Below, one piece after another: positions 1-14,510 of a DNA stretch of 64,000 nucleotides (its first letter is position 1; each line of letters opens with the position of its first letter). The position numbers and the translations under genes were made by a program. Under the pieces are notes generated by a model that was not told where the DNA came from, searched no databases, and saw only the letters and a program-made list of their open reading frames with translations. The DNA is from Girardinichthys multiradiatus (lineage: Eukaryota > Chordata > Actinopteri > Cyprinodontiformes > Goodeidae): positions 7,506,119-7,570,118 of the forward strand of contig NC_061816.1 in assembly GCF_021462225.1 (NCBI RefSeq), read 5' to 3'.

Positions 1-292
1 GGAGGATGTAAATTCTAGAATAAGATCCATCCTTTTATTCAATCCAGATGGTAAATTGCTATTTTATGAGGCTTTTTGTTTGACCAGAGATAAAACATTT
101 CCTTATTTGGAGAATTTGGAAGTATAATGCTTTTTGCATAGATTATCTACTTTTCCAGAAAACGGATACATTCTGGAGAAAGAGATTTTAATGCCTTTTC
201 AGACTCGATGCCTGAATTCTTTTAAAGCACTTCTGCATATTGAGAGGCTTTGTTTCTACATGAATGTGTGGGCATGTCTGAATGTCAGCAGC

Positions 293-296
<4 letters not shown>

Positions 297-350
<54 letters not shown>
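297..350. repeat. (TG)n dinucleotide microsatellite
   Basis: An uninterrupted run of TG of about 54 bases. The Cys-Val open frame across it is a by-product of the repeat. Confidence 0.98.
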
Positions 351-352
<2 letters not shown>

Positions 353-790
353 TCTGCTGAGGAGACAAACCGCCAGGTGAAATTAGACAATGAAGATGAC
401 TGTTTTACTGAGAGGGACTGACAAGCCCTGAAGAAGGGAAAATCTGAACTTCAAATTACAATTAAGGAGGGGAAATACACCCGCATCCATGATGCTGAAC
501 CTAAAGGTATACTTTGCATGGTTATTTGTCTTAAAAAGTTAATAATTAGTAAATAGTTGTACTCTTGGCTAGAATTACACGAAATTAGCCAAATGCATAA
601 AGATTTTTGAGGCCCAAGGGTAGAGGTGACCCAAAGCCAAAGTGTTTGGTTATTTTAACTTGCTTTTCTTTAAAAAGGTTAATGCAAAAAAACAAAAAGT
701 TGAATATGACAAAAAAGAAAAACACAGAAAGAGAAACACTACCACAAAAAGGCTAACTGCAAAAAGATCACAATCAAATAGAAGATATAT
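351..790. other. Intergenic or intronic DNA, nothing recognised
   Basis: AT-rich single-copy-looking sequence between two microsatellites. No exon with convincing splice sites and no repeat family was recognised. Confidence 0.5.
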
Positions 791-2694
<1,904 letters not shown>

Positions 2695-3160
2695 TGTTCT
2701 AAATGTCCTCTTACATTTCTGGCAGGAGGCTGCGGTCCATCCGGACCAAAACCTCACGCCACAAGAACAGTTTTTTCCCATCTGCCACCAGCCTGGTTAA
2801 CAAAGCCCGGAAACCACCTTGACATTCTCCCTTTCCCCCACACCCCCCCTTTTTTGCTGACAGGACACCTGTAACCTGTAACTCTATGTGTTACATTAAC
2901 GCTCAGCTTGGACTCCTGCTTTACTTGCACTGCCATACTTGCACAATGATCACCTGCACTGTTGTACTGCTCTTGCATCTTATACTGCTCTATATTTACT
3001 CTCACTCACTTAAACTGTGCACATATATTTATATTATATTGTAGATATGTTTATACTGTTTAATTTGTACTGTATTGCACCGACTACGCCAAAACAAATT
3101 CCTTGTATGTCCAAAAACGTACTTGGCAATAAAGCTTTTCTGATTCTGATTCTGATTTCA
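2695..3160 (+). mobile_element. 5'-truncated non-LTR retrotransposon, 3' end
   Basis: The segment ends in 'ggcaataaagctttt' followed by tandem TTCTGA units (about 3127-3158), the 3' tail style of fish L2/Rex-type LINEs. The preceding bases carry the stretch that often follows the reverse-transcriptase stop in these families. No open reading frame is left. Similar tails end the fragment at 12350-13070. The clade assignment is from memory of the tail type. Confidence 0.7.
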
Positions 3161-4277
3161 CACCCTTCCTATGGTTTAATGTCCTTCAAGTGGAATACCA
3201 AAGAAATTGCCAGAGTTACCAGTATCTCCCCGACACTTTTCTCTTGACTAACAACAAACTCAAAATCTCTAGTAGAAGTGTTATGAATGCATGGTGTGTG
3301 AACTAAACATTTAACCTGATCACTTTTACTTGGATAACATTGTTTCAATACAACCATTCAAGCATTCACAGGCAATTAACTTTAATGTAATACTGGATAG
3401 GCACTGATTCCTACATGACTAAGATCAGACAGAAAAATCTTGATCAGGATATATACCTACATGACACATATGTAAAGACATGGTGCTTTAACATCTTTTT
3501 CTGACTACCACATTTTTATATGCCATAGATATGCAAGGCAAATAAATAAATATTTGTAATATAACAACAAAGCAAAAACATTAGCCTGAGCATATGCCAG
3601 ACTAAAATAAATAAACAGAAATGACCATAAAAGGCGCACAAACACAAGGAGATACAAAATGACTGTATAAAGATTTGAATTTCCAACTTAGTAGATAAAA
3701 TGTTTACCACAGATACGCACTCAAATACTAAAGATAGATGCGAAATGACCGTAAATAGATGAAAACCTGCCATAGAAGGACATAATAACTACAGATCATA
3801 AATTATCTCAGAGTGAAGCAAAAGAACCGCAAAACGAACACAGGGGCTAAAATGAGCCTCATCAGATGCTTAAACAAACAGCAGAATAACCGTGGACCAT
3901 ACAGAGCAGGTCAGTGCTTGATGTGATGCGCACAAGTCACATCCCTAAGACATAAATCCAGCCCAAACACAGCAGAGTGTGTCTCTGACAGCTCAGGAGA
4001 TGATTTGTCCATAATTCCCAAAAGACAAGCCTAGACGCTCATATCCAGCTCAAACACATTCCAGCCAAGAAAGCCTTTTTTTTTACCTCTCCATCCATGA
4101 GACTTATTAGTAAAGAAGGCAAACCTATTCCTGGTGGTTTAATGTCTTCAATATTTCAGCTGCTTGTTCACCCTTTTAATGCATGTTTAGGCTTTTCTTT
4201 CTTTATTATTTAGTCTTTGAATGAATAGTTACATAAAATGTCCAACAGAGTAGAATAAAATCCAATTATCCTCTTAC
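3161..4277. other. Putative first intron of a minus-strand gene
   Basis: AT-rich, with no clear exon. It lies downstream (minus sense) of the signal-peptide exon at 4278-4365, so it is inferred to be intron of that gene, whose further exons would lie toward or beyond the left edge. Confidence 0.35.
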
Positions 4278-4365
4278 CTCTGCGCTGAGATTTTATCTGT
4301 GCGACCACCAGCAGCACACATATGGTCTGCCAGCTCATCATCGACCACCTGTGGCATCCAGGCAT
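4278..4365 (-). CDS. Signal-peptide first exon of an unidentified secreted or membrane protein
   Basis: On the minus strand an ATG at 4365 opens 29 codons and one extra base, followed by a good splice donor (G|GTAAGAG). The peptide starts MPGCHRWSMMSW and continues into a hydrophobic core, TICVLLVVA, then QIKSQRR. This is the shape of a signal peptide, and the phase-1 junction is typical of the leader exons of extracellular-domain genes. The rest of the gene is not seen in the window. The 5' side (4366-4560) is moderately GC-rich and could hold the promoter. The identity is unknown; a chance ORF with a chance donor remains possible. Confidence 0.5.
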
Positions 4366-4985
4366 CTTGATCCCTTTATGATTTAGACCCAGAAAAACAA
4401 ATAAAATCCTCTCAGCCTTTTAGAGGATCAATTCTCATCTTAGACACACAGACTCAGCCACAAGAAGCAGAGAAATTAATTGCAGAAATGCCTCCTGTTA
4501 ACAAGCGCCTTTACGCACAGCGCTGAGCAGGAGACACTGCGCTCTGAGCAGTGCACTTCCTGTGGAGGTTTTCACATTAAAGGTTTTTGTGATCAAGAAA
4601 TTCTATTTTCTATTCTATTTCTAACAAAATAGAAACATTTCAGTGTATGCAACCATGCACAAAATGTATGTAAAAATGGGTTTACTGGAATTTCACCTGC
4701 AGTTGCTCTTTAGAGGTCTGTTCAAACTCAACTAAAGGACTTAAAGGGACAGTCCCGGGGTCTGGTCAATTGTAGTGACAGTGGTAAGCAGATGCATTCT
4801 CTGTGTAAAAAGACATATAACCACTTTCTCATTGTCTGACTTAAATCAGACTAAACTACTTAGTTTAGTTCCCTTAGGGACAAATAATTAATGTTGGGAA
4901 ACATGTCCTGTGATCTGATGAAATTAGAAGTGGAGTGTTTGGCTATAATGACAATTGTTACATTTAGAGAAAAAAAGGTGAAATC
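4366..4985. other. Upstream region of the 4.3 kb signal-peptide exon
   Basis: Contains a GC-richer patch (4500-4560) that could be 5' UTR or promoter on the minus strand. No TATA box is obvious. Confidence 0.3.
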
Positions 4986-5385
4986 TTGAAAGTCTAAGAA
5001 CATCATCCCAACTGTAAAGTACGGTGGTGGCAGCATCATTCTGTTTTGCTGCAGGAGTTGCTGGTTCACTTGCCAACACGGAGGACATCAGTCCCATGGG
5101 CCAAAGTCTCTGCAAACTATTATGAGAAACTTGTGGAAGGAAACCCAAAACATTTGATACAGTTTAAAAGACAGTTCTACCAGATACTGAGGAAATGATG
5201 TGAACTTCTGTTTTTAAAGAAAGTTAAAAAATTTCTCTCATTTTTATTGTCTTTAGCAAATGGATACTAACTGACCTAAAACAGGAAAGGTTTATTCTGA
5301 TTTAACCTCAGACAGTAAAAAAACGTTATATATGTTATTATACAGGGCATGTAAATATTTGGTGTCAGCTGTACTGATCCACTGG
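4986..5385 (+). mobile_element. Decayed Tc1-like transposon fragment
   Basis: Bases 4998-5048 translate to a form of the Tc1 transposase signature 'VKYGGGSI', followed by frameshifted remains. The region ends near 5345-5385 with a 'gcatgtaaatatttggtgtca' type terminal sequence of non-autonomous fish Tc1 elements. The same family recurs at 63290-63910. No catalytic frame survives. Confidence 0.65.
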
Positions 5386-6297
5386 TAGACAGATATTTTG
5401 TTTAAAACTTAAAATCTAAAAGAATTTCTCTTTCATGGACTGAGCCGTCGACAGAGCTATTGTTGTCATTAACTTTGTGTACTATCTGTATTTTTTCCCT
5501 TAGAAAGTATTCCTGGCGCTATTGTGCTGAGTTGCGTTCTTTCTTGGATACGCCTATTGATGGAGCCAATGCTATCGTCTCTGCATACTCTATAAAAAAT
5601 GTTAAAGTGAAATACTTTCTAATGGTACAGTTATTCTCTAACATTGGACTCCCCTGTGCCCTTGTGTCCAAAATAAGGTGAAGGACAATCAGTATAAAAT
5701 AATAAGCGTCTTGGAACTTTTATTTGTGATCTTGGAGAAAAAAGTTGACGGCACTTCTTGATGAGGTTGGAGATTCCCACATCTCGTGTCTTCTGGGGGC
5801 TGAGGTATGCGGCTCATAATTTTCTAGAACTTCCTGTCATGCCTGTCAGGTTTTTGAGGCAGAAGATGACGTCTATATCAAAGGACATTCAGTTTGATGT
5901 GTAGGCATGGAAGTCGAACCGTTGTATGACAAAAAGTCATCTAAACCTGATTAAAGATGGGGATATTGTCTCACAAATCTCCAGAAAATCATCTAAGGTT
6001 GTTATACTGATCAAAACACATGTCAGTGTAACCCTGTTATTATTCAAAATCATCCTTACAATTACATTTATAATCATTCTAGAACAACCCATTCATTAAA
6101 AAGTTTGACACTAATGACAATAAGCCGTGTACCAAAGTGTACCACAAAATTGTCTGCAATTGGAAATTGACCATCTGGATTGATCTGGGGAGAAAAAGGG
6201 GAAGCTAGAAGTCTCACATCTGACATTATTCTACTCCTACGAACACCTAAAGCCTCAATTTTTTAGCATAGTGGTAATAAAAGTTAGCCTGTGAGGA
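5386..6297. other. No gene recognised
   Basis: AT-rich unique-looking DNA. Small open frames are within chance length, and no splice-consistent exon was found. Confidence 0.4.
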
Positions 6298-6862
6298 GGG
6301 GTGCACCAATTGCAATTTTCTGGCTGATCACTGATTACCGATCTTTAAAAACCTGACCTCATGATTCCGATTTAGCCAATACCAATTTTCTTTATAACTC
6401 ACACTTTCAGGTGTCATAAGGTCACAACACGCTTTCATTGTTCCAATCTTATGTTGTCACAGTGAGGAGACTATTGTGAACCAGGCACTTGTGGCAGGTC
6501 TCAATCAGCCCTCTCTCTTTTCTTTTTTTTTTTAGATATTTTTTTTTGGCACTAGTGGGCTTTTATTTTTATTTTTTGACTGTAGGCAGACAGGAAAGAG
6601 GGGTAGAGAGAGGGAGACATTCGGTAAATGTCGCCGGGTCCGGGACTCAAACCCTGGACAGCCACATCGAGGACTGTTGCCTCCGTACATGGTTGTGCAT
6701 TTAACCCCTACACCCCTCAGTCAGCCCTCTCTCATGGCAGAACAAAAGGGGACAGTGGGTGATTTTCAGACCTTTGCGGAGGCAAATAAAATTGGTGGAT
6801 AAGATTGGTTTCACATGTAAGTATCGGCTGATCGCCGATCACCCAAAATTAAAGAAAATGGG
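6298..6862. mobile_element. Non-autonomous hAT-like element
   Basis: It opens with 'aggggtgcaccaattgc' and a run of GATCAC/GATTACCGATC motifs (6298-6350). It closes with the inverted counterpart 'tcggctgatcgccgatca' (6825-6843). Such GATCGCCGATC termini are typical of fish hAT-like non-autonomous elements; assigning it to hAT is recollection. A SINE-like insertion lies inside. Confidence 0.5.
6540..6725 (-). mobile_element. SINE-like insertion, tRNA-type B box on the minus strand
   Basis: The minus strand reads 'cagggtttgagtcccggacc', which contains a Pol III B-box-like core, followed by a pyrimidine-rich CTCTCTC/CCTGTC body and an A-rich end. This is the look of a common fish tRNA-related repeat nested in the hAT-like element. 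Confidence 0.5.
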
Positions 6863-7814
6863 GGGGCCCCCTACCAGTGAGTTAGACTTCCAAAGCTTTC
6901 CAAGAAAAACACTCATAAGCAACTCATAAACTTTTCTTCGGGTTCCAAAAACGCTATTTAAACCTCCATGTCTACATCTAAATCTAATCTATTAGTACCT
7001 GTGTAGCAGCTGAGGATAAAAAGTGTGTGAATTAACAAGCATTAAAGTCCTGCAGCAGGTTTCATGCACCCAAAATAACCAAATCTGTACCAGTTAGAGA
7101 GCCTTCTCTAAAAGTCAAATATTTGCACAGAAATGTCAGATTATGGGGCTGATTAAACACCAGCGTGGAGGAAACCTTGTGTCTGAGCCTCTGTTCAGAC
7201 ATGCTAGGCTGCAGTGTGATATCTCCCTCTTGTCTTAAAAAACTGCATTCCAGCTGGAGAGAGAGGTTTTGCATGATGAGATATGCTCTATAACTACCAA
7301 CAGGACCATTTAGGAACACACTAAGTACTCAGAACCTTTACTTTAGTAGAAGTACAAATTTACCTCTCTGATAAAAGGTGAGTCCCTACACTTAACGTCT
7401 TACATTAAACCATATGGGTATAATCAAAAAAATACTCTCACTGCTAATATTCATTTGTTGTTTGTCTTATCTTAAGAAAGCAAATTAATTTTCTTAGGAA
7501 CACCTTAACAAAAGCAAAAATGACTTGTTTCTTAGTTACACACAATATTACACTGGTATTTGCTTCCTGTATTTAGTGGCGGTGTTTAAAAAGTTTATCT
7601 GATAGTTGTGCCCCAAACAAAATTTCCGTTGCGTAAGTTACCAATAATTTCAGCAAGCCCTTGGTTTTCCTAAGTGCTCTTTTTGGTGGGGGATGTCTAT
7701 AACACATGCACAAAACATCCTTTATAGACAGTTCTGGTCAAATGAGATCAAAATAAAATGCATTTTAGCGTAAAGGCAAACCTTTTTGTGGAAGAAAACT
7801 AAAACTGCGCATAA
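6863..7814. other. No gene recognised
   Basis: AT-rich; no repeat family or exon recognised. Confidence 0.35.
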
Positions 7815-7965
7815 CTGAACACACCATTCTCAAAGTGAAACACGGTGGTGGCAGCATTATGCTATTGAAGTGCTTTTCTTAAGCATGGACAGGGAAAATA
7901 GTGTTGATGGGAAGACGTTTCAAAGCAGGATTTCTGCACCAGGACACTTATTACTGCTGCTGCTT
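7815..7965 (+). mobile_element. Short Tc1-like transposase fragment
   Basis: 'gtgaaacacggtggtggcag' at about 7837-7856 encodes the Tc1 motif VKHGGGS. The flanks are too decayed to define ends. Confidence 0.55.
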
Positions 7966-9224
7966 TCTGTGACTCCCACTTATTAACAAGACTCTGAGAT
8001 ACCTAAGCTCTTTCTCTTGGGACAGGAACTCATTCCCATTCGAAAGGTAAAATCTACCTTTTCCAGTTGAGAACCATGGGATCGTGCTTGAAAATGCAAA
8101 GCTTCACACTCAGCTGCTCCATTGCCATATGAAGGTTTCCCCTTAGTGAGGCCAGTAGGACCTCCAAATGAGCAAGAAGGCTCAATTCAAAGCCCCCAAA
8201 CTGGAGGACCCTTCATTGTGTGGACATCCATGAATTTACAGACTGAATCTTTTGGGTTATGAATATAACTATAAACTGATTTTACAATCTTGTGGAAAAG
8301 CCCAGAAAACCCAGGCTTTCAAGGTTGTTGCACAGAAACTCACAATTTACAAAGAGCCACACTTGCTGCAAAAATGTCTGGCATTAAAATGGGATGTAAG
8401 TGTAAACTGCAAAGTCCTTCTTGCAAGATAAATAAGAGCAATGTTCACAGAAATATTCAGTTGTTATGGCTTAAGAGTGAGTTTGTCAGAACATGCCGTC
8501 CCCAGGTTCTGAACATTACAGCTGAAGAGAAAAATCCACGTTTCTATCTCGTGTTTGTCATTTCACTGGCATTCCTGTCTGCACATGTAAAGGTAAATCC
8601 ACACTCCAATGTCATTCCTTCATCACTAGCTGCTCAATCCCCTTCCTCGCCTTCATTCTTTTAATTTAAATTCTATCCATCTTCCTCCCACATGTCAAGG
8701 ATCACGTAGACTCATCTCAAAGGTAGCAGTTATGTAAACAAGAGCCGCACTGAGGAACGAACACCTGTCATTTTCTTCCCACAAGCATCAGAGCATGTCC
8801 TTCCTCTGACCTGCAGAGAAGAATACCTCAGCATTTTAACTCCCAATGTTCTGGTGACAGAAACTATTCACAACTCCTGTTGTCTGACTGACTTGCATTG
8901 GTTCATGATCTTTTTTTACCCTTCTTCATGTTAGCATCATTTCATTCTACTAGCTTTAACAGCTGCATATACATGTATCTTTATATCTCTATTAACTCAC
9001 TGGAATGGAGGCATACACTCTTACAGAACCACTGTTCTGCAACTTGGATCCATAACTTTAGCAACAAAACTGCTTCAAATGGCTGATTTACCTTTAGAAT
9101 GCCATCAGGTTCTGCAGAGACCTGGTGCTAAGATATTCATTTGATGAAAAAATTGTAACTTTAAATAAAAATAATTTAAAGCTACAATATTTGGACTACA
9201 GAGTGTAGACCACACATTCTGGAA
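7966..9224. other. No gene recognised
   Basis: A 124-codon open frame (8290-8664) opens at TTG, matches no family I recognise and has no splice support, so it is not called as a gene. Confidence 0.35.
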
Positions 9225-9870
9225 ACTATATCCAGAACATTCCAGGTACTTTCTGGAACCTAAATGAAGCTTTCTTTGAAGTATGTCACACACTGTTATG
9301 CTGTTAACATCTATGAAATTTACAGATACTTTCATGGAACCAATATGTGACTTTCTTTGAACTTTCTTGCGAAAATCATGAAACTTACCAAGTACTTCTC
9401 TGGGTTTATTTGGACTTTAATGTAACTTTCCTCAAACTGTCATGGAGCTTACCAAATAATGAAAACTTTCATGCTATCATTCTGGAACTTTCATCAATCT
9501 TGCCAGGTACCTTCTAGGGCTTTTTTTGAACTTTCATGCAACTTTTCCAAAACTGTGATGTAACCTAACAGGCCCTTTCCGTTACTTTCTTTGGACTTTC
9601 ATGAGACTTTCATGGAACTTATTATATGGTTTCTAGGACTTTAAGGAACTTTCATGGAACTTACCTGGTACTTTCCAGGAATTTCTTTGGACTTTCATGG
9701 AACTTCCTATTTATTTTCAGGGACATTATTTCAACCTTTATTGAACTTTCATGGAATTTACCAGATACTTTCCAGACTTTATGTGGTTTTCCAAAAATTC
9801 AGTGAAACGTAGCAGTTACTATCCAGAAATTACCTGCATCCATGAAAGTCCTGCAAAGTACCGGCAGAGT
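9225..9870. repeat. Degenerate tandem repeat built on 'actttcatggaacttacc'
   Basis: Variants of 'ctttcatggaactta' and '(gg)tactttccaggaa' alternate at irregular spacing of roughly 20-60 bases through the whole segment, with many substitutions. It looks like an old minisatellite. No transposon termini or reading frame were seen. Confidence 0.65.
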
Positions 9871-10109
9871 TCCACTAAAGTACCCATTTACAAGTCATCA
9901 CATAATGCAACCCACATTCTGTAAAAGTTCTGGGACAGTTTCATGAAAATCTTTGAAGGTAACCTCTATGTATTGGGACACTGTGGGCTGTAGCAGTATG
10001 TAGTGTTTTATAACATTTTAAGTTATTATAGCAATTATTACATTTAAAGGAAAACACAATTATTCTAATAAAACAATTGAAAACATCCATAACCCCCACT
10101 CCTTCCTTC

Positions 10110-10290
10110 CCCTCCTCTAACAAGTGGACTACAATCTTCCACTTCAGTATAGCCTTTCACTTAAACTGGTTTGAATGGATTGTGGGCATAATAAACACTT
10201 TTTATATTAATCGTTGACTTTAATTTGTACTTTCGATTAATCTGGTTGTGAATGTTGTGCCAAAATGGTAACTGATAAGCATAACATTTT
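10110..10290 (+). promoter_or_regulatory. Highly diverged copy of the TATA/first-exon module
   Basis: The segment 'cctttcacttaaactggttt' and the following AT-rich stretch line up with the modules at 16749, 25393 and 36141 (which read 'cctttcacctgagctggtt'). Here the TATA box and the short coding exon are lost. A relic. Confidence 0.4.
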
Positions 10291-11920
10291 GACATTACAA
10301 TGCTGATGTAGTTCTAAAACATCTTTGGATGTGATGAAATCTGATTAATATCATCTCCGTTTTAAACTGTAACCCATTTTTTTAGCCTTTATTCTGATTT
10401 GTGTCATAAAGCAATAATGTTAGTGTTCAGGTTTATATTACTTTGTTTTATTATGTGTAGTTTTACACGCCACCTCTAGATGGCTGTATATTCAAGTGTA
10501 TGATAAGGTAAGAATAAGCCACAAAGAAACAATGCTGCAGAATAAACTTCAAGCAAGCACAGACTATAGTTAAATAGGTTTAAAGAAGCTGAAAGGAAGA
10601 AACAAACCTAATTGCTTTAGTAGCACACAGCCAACGAGATATGTTTATGTTTTACATCTGTATTTTGTTTTCTGATGTCTGTACAAGGATTTAATATTGA
10701 GTTATGTCTTAAAATTTCCTTAAGAGTTCATTGTTTTGTCTTTGTGCATTCTTTAGTTTTCGCCAGTCCGAGGAAACCACTTGTGTCTGGATGTGGTCTA
10801 ATGTTTTAATTTCAACAATGTAATGGAAAAAAATAACACATCCAATTTTCCTCATGGGCTTTGCAATGTGTTTTTCCCACATTTTTCCCAAAGTCCTTTC
10901 TGATTTGTTTGTCAGACCTGTGATGCCTCCTTCCTCTGAAGATCCAGATGCCTGAGCTGACATGGTGAACCCCAACTGAATCTGGATTTTGGTTGTGGTA
11001 AATGTCTTTGTCTGCATTCTAAGCTTTGTTACTTTATTTCTGCAAAGTTTTGTTTTCCACATGTGTTTTTGAAGTACATATTGGGAAAATTGGGAAACCA
11101 TCCTGTCTAACAACCTGGATCAGAAAAGCCAGTTGCTTTCTTTCTGCCACAGATTGACCTCTCCAGGTAGAACAACATCTATGTACTGAGATTCCCCTAT
11201 CAAATGAATTGAAAGATGGCACTGTGGGAGCCACTAAGACTGCAGTCAAATTCAATAGTGTAAGTTAGTATGATCCTGGACCACTAATGTTTTAGTCTCT
11301 AAATTTATTTGCAGTTATATTAAATATTAATAATTTGTGTTTTGTATGTCAAACAGATTCTAAATTCCGAAAATATGTTATTATTCAAAATGGCTAAATG
11401 TGTCATGATGGGATATGACTTTGATCACTAGAAAGCAGCAACATGATCCTTAGTGGTACACATGCACCCCCTTGGCTGTGTGATTGTTTCAGATTAATTT
11501 GCACAATGGTCTACAGGGGATAAAAGGTCAGCGGTGTGTTTCTGCCTCTTCTGCCAAGGTGGTTTTATGGACAGATGTTTTAAGCATTAATTGTTTGCAT
11601 TTCACTGCCACCCCACGTCTAATAAATTCTGTTAAAAGCACCATCTGTCGATTATTTAGTGTCACTACATGCTTAATAAATGTCAGCAGGGGCTTTCAGA
11701 AAATATAACATATGATTATGTATAATTATTCACTGTGTCCATAATATCAATGAGTGGATGGGAATCCAGGAATCCAGATGAAAGAGAAGGTATTGTTTAT
11801 GGTGAAACCTTTCTAACAACCACATCAGTTCTGTTACCAAATCAGCTCACGATCATCTTAAAAACATTACTAGGATAAAGGGTTTCTGTCAAAACAGGAA
11901 ACAGAAAAATCAATCAGGCA
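10291..11920. other. No gene recognised
   Basis: Includes a 134-codon minus-strand open frame (10709-11113) with no recognisable domain or splice context, judged a chance frame in AT-rich DNA. Confidence 0.35.
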
Positions 11921-11924
11921 GCTC

Positions 11925-12320
11925 CAGCTCATCCAAAATGCTGCTATAGGGGCCCTGACCAACACCAGGAAATGGATCATATCACAGCAGTTCTTAAATC
12001 ACTGCACTGGATCCTTGTTTGTCAAAGAATAGATTTTAATATTCTGCGATTGGCCTATAAAGCACTAAATTGTCCTGGGCCAAATTTCAGAGTTGCTTCT
12101 CAAATATGAACCATGTAGACTCCTCAGGTCTACAGAGACCTGCTTCCTCCAGGTTGCAAGGACCAAAGCCAAACAAGGTGAGCTAGCATTTAGTTTTTAT
12201 GCTCCACAGGAATAAACAACCTGAAAACCTGAGATGTGCAGAAACATTTGATTCCTTTAAATCAGGACTGAAAACATTTTCTTTCCTGCAGCATTTGATC
12301 AAAGTCTCTATTTTGACACA
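11925..12320 (+). mobile_element. LINE fragment, C-terminal part of an L2-like reverse transcriptase
   Basis: Broken frames spell the same end region as the LINE at 58290-60162: a LIQNAA-like segment, 'HITAVLKSLHW' type residues, and 'RIDFNILRLAYKALN', then LRSTETCFLQ. Stops and indels are frequent. It is a 5'-truncated, old copy. Confidence 0.75.
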
Positions 12321-12349
12321 TGTGTGCAGACAACAATAATAAACTATGG

Positions 12350-13070
12350 TTCTCTTCGCATCTGGACCAAGGAAGAAGCTTTCAACATTGGGGACCGGGA
12401 CCTGTATAAGCAGACAAGAAACGATATGACCAGGGAGATCAAACTGAGATTGTCCTCACATTTAGACACTGTTTGAAAAAAAGGCCCAATAGAAACTGTA
12501 CTTCCTGCAGCAACTCAACAAGTAGAACTTTCCTCAGGAGCTGCTAAGCATCGTCTACACTGTCGTTATTCAATGTGTGCTGTACTCATCCATCACTGTG
12601 TGGTTTGGCTCATCCACAAAACAGGACAGGTCATGACTGCAACAAACAATCAGGTCTGCAGAAAGAATCAGCGGGGCTGACCTTCCCTCCATCCTGGACC
12701 AGGTCAGGAAAAGGTTCTACCCTTACTTTGGCGCTACAGAGCACTATTTGAAAAATAAAATAAAATAAAACATGCATCATGTCTCTGTGATGAACACAAT
12801 GAACACCTTACATTATGAGTAGTCAGCTACGCTGCTGTGAAACTAAATAAGCATATTTGCACTACCACAACCTGTCTTTATTTTTTCTTTTCTATATAAA
12901 TGAATGTACATACACATACATGTTCATAGTGCTCCCTTTATCCTTATTTTATTTCATCAAAAGTTTATATAGTCACAGTTAATCTCTGTAATCTGTAAGT
13001 GCTTGTAACCGAGGTCTAATTACTTGTTTGTGGACAGTCTTGGCCAATAAGCTGATTCTAATTTCTACCA
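12350..13070 (+). mobile_element. LINE fragment with 3' tail
   Basis: Bases 12455-12760 correspond to the 'KKAQ(Q)RLYFLQQLNK' region of a fish LINE that recurs at 19250-19760. The segment ends near 13040 with 'ggccaataagctgattctaa', the typical tail. Frameshifts are present. Confidence 0.7.
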
Positions 13071-14510
13071 TTTGCTTTCTTCTGATTAATTTGCATGGAT
13101 GACAAACCAGCAGCCGGTTGCTTTGACATAAATAGCTTTTCAGTCACAACATTCGCTGTTTCTAGATGTTACATTTGAGAATTTGAGTATTACAAAACAG
13201 TATGGGTAAAAAACAGTTTTAGATCACATTATATCTCTGCTATGAAAATGTTAATAAGCTCATGTTTTAGCCGAAAACAACCACAAGGAGAGGAGTCTGG
13301 AACACCTTCAGATATACCCACTTGGAGCTCCAACCTTGGGTGCATTCCAGTTGGTTTTTTTGACTTGTGACTTGGAAATTCTGACTTCTGAGTAAAAACT
13401 TAACATACAGAGTTTGTACAGGTGCTTGAAAACCTTGAAAATGCTTGAATTTTAACGTGGTGTTTTCAAGGTTTGGAAAACTGCTTGACTTCATTATGAA
13501 GTCTTTAAAATTGCCTGATATTCTTACTGCACAGATCTGTGATAAAAAGCACTCCAATGTTTCAATAACTGCTGTCTCGAAAACAGTAGATCCATAACAT
13601 GATTGCAACAAGGACCAAATCCTCCAGTAGCTTCCTGCAACATATGCAAGAAAGACCTGCAGCTTTTTGCATTGGGAGAGTCGGCGCTTTCAATGCAAAT
13701 TGATTGAAGGATGGACCGAGCAAGGTTTTTATGTCATTTACTGTACTTTAAAATGTGCAACAACAAAACATTTATAATGAAAATGCCACCAAAGGTGGTT
13801 AGCTGATGGTTTAATTACGCAAAACGTAGCTGTGGCTTGGCCAGGGTTCATCATGCGTGGTGTGCTTCAATGTCTTTAGGGCTCCTTCTGCCTATTTGTC
13901 CCTTTTTATAGTAATACTATAACTTGGAAAATTTTAATTAGTTGCATGGTATTTTAGATTGTTGATAACCTTCACATAGAGAAAGTTGTGTGCGCCATGG
14001 TTATAAAGCTCAATGGAGAAAAGGCGCACAGATACAGAATGCTCTGAAGTTTGGTGCTGAAAAAGAAATGTACCTTGAAATTGCTTGAAACTTGCTTAAA
14101 TTTCACTGTGGGAAAAGTGTTTGAACCCTGAACAAAACACAGACAAAAAAATAATTATTTTAAATTAGAAATAGTACATGTTTAAATTAATGCTTATATC
14201 TGATATATTAATTAATTAGCACTTTCTTAATTTAACATAATTAAAACATGAATAAAATGCTATGCTGTGATTATTGTCCTAAATGCAAGATTTAACTGAT
14301 ATTAGGTCAGGGTCACTGGTGAATGCTCCCTTTGAAGGCTTTGAATGTTCAGTGTTTGGGGGCGCGAAGCTGAAGTTTCACCTTTTCGTTGATATTAGTC
14401 AGAACTGTCGTCTTGTTGAGCTTTAAATTATATACAGTTGTTTTAAATTAGTACTGGAACTTTTGGCCCAGTCTCACCGTTGGTTCCAGTGGAAACAACA
14501 GCTGCATTTT
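13071..14510. other. Non-coding DNA with a 'gtgcttgaaa' repeat-like segment
   Basis: Between about 13415 and 14125 the words 'cttgaaaatgcttgaattt' and 'ccttgaaattgcttgaaac' recur at both ends, suggesting an unnamed DNA transposon or repeat. No coding support. Confidence 0.35.

Noticed and set aside
8290..8664. 124-codon plus-strand frame
   Set aside because: Opens at TTG, no recognisable family, no exon boundaries.
10709..11113. 134-codon minus-strand frame
   Set aside because: No domain, no splice signals, AT-rich surroundings; length is within chance expectation for 64 kb.
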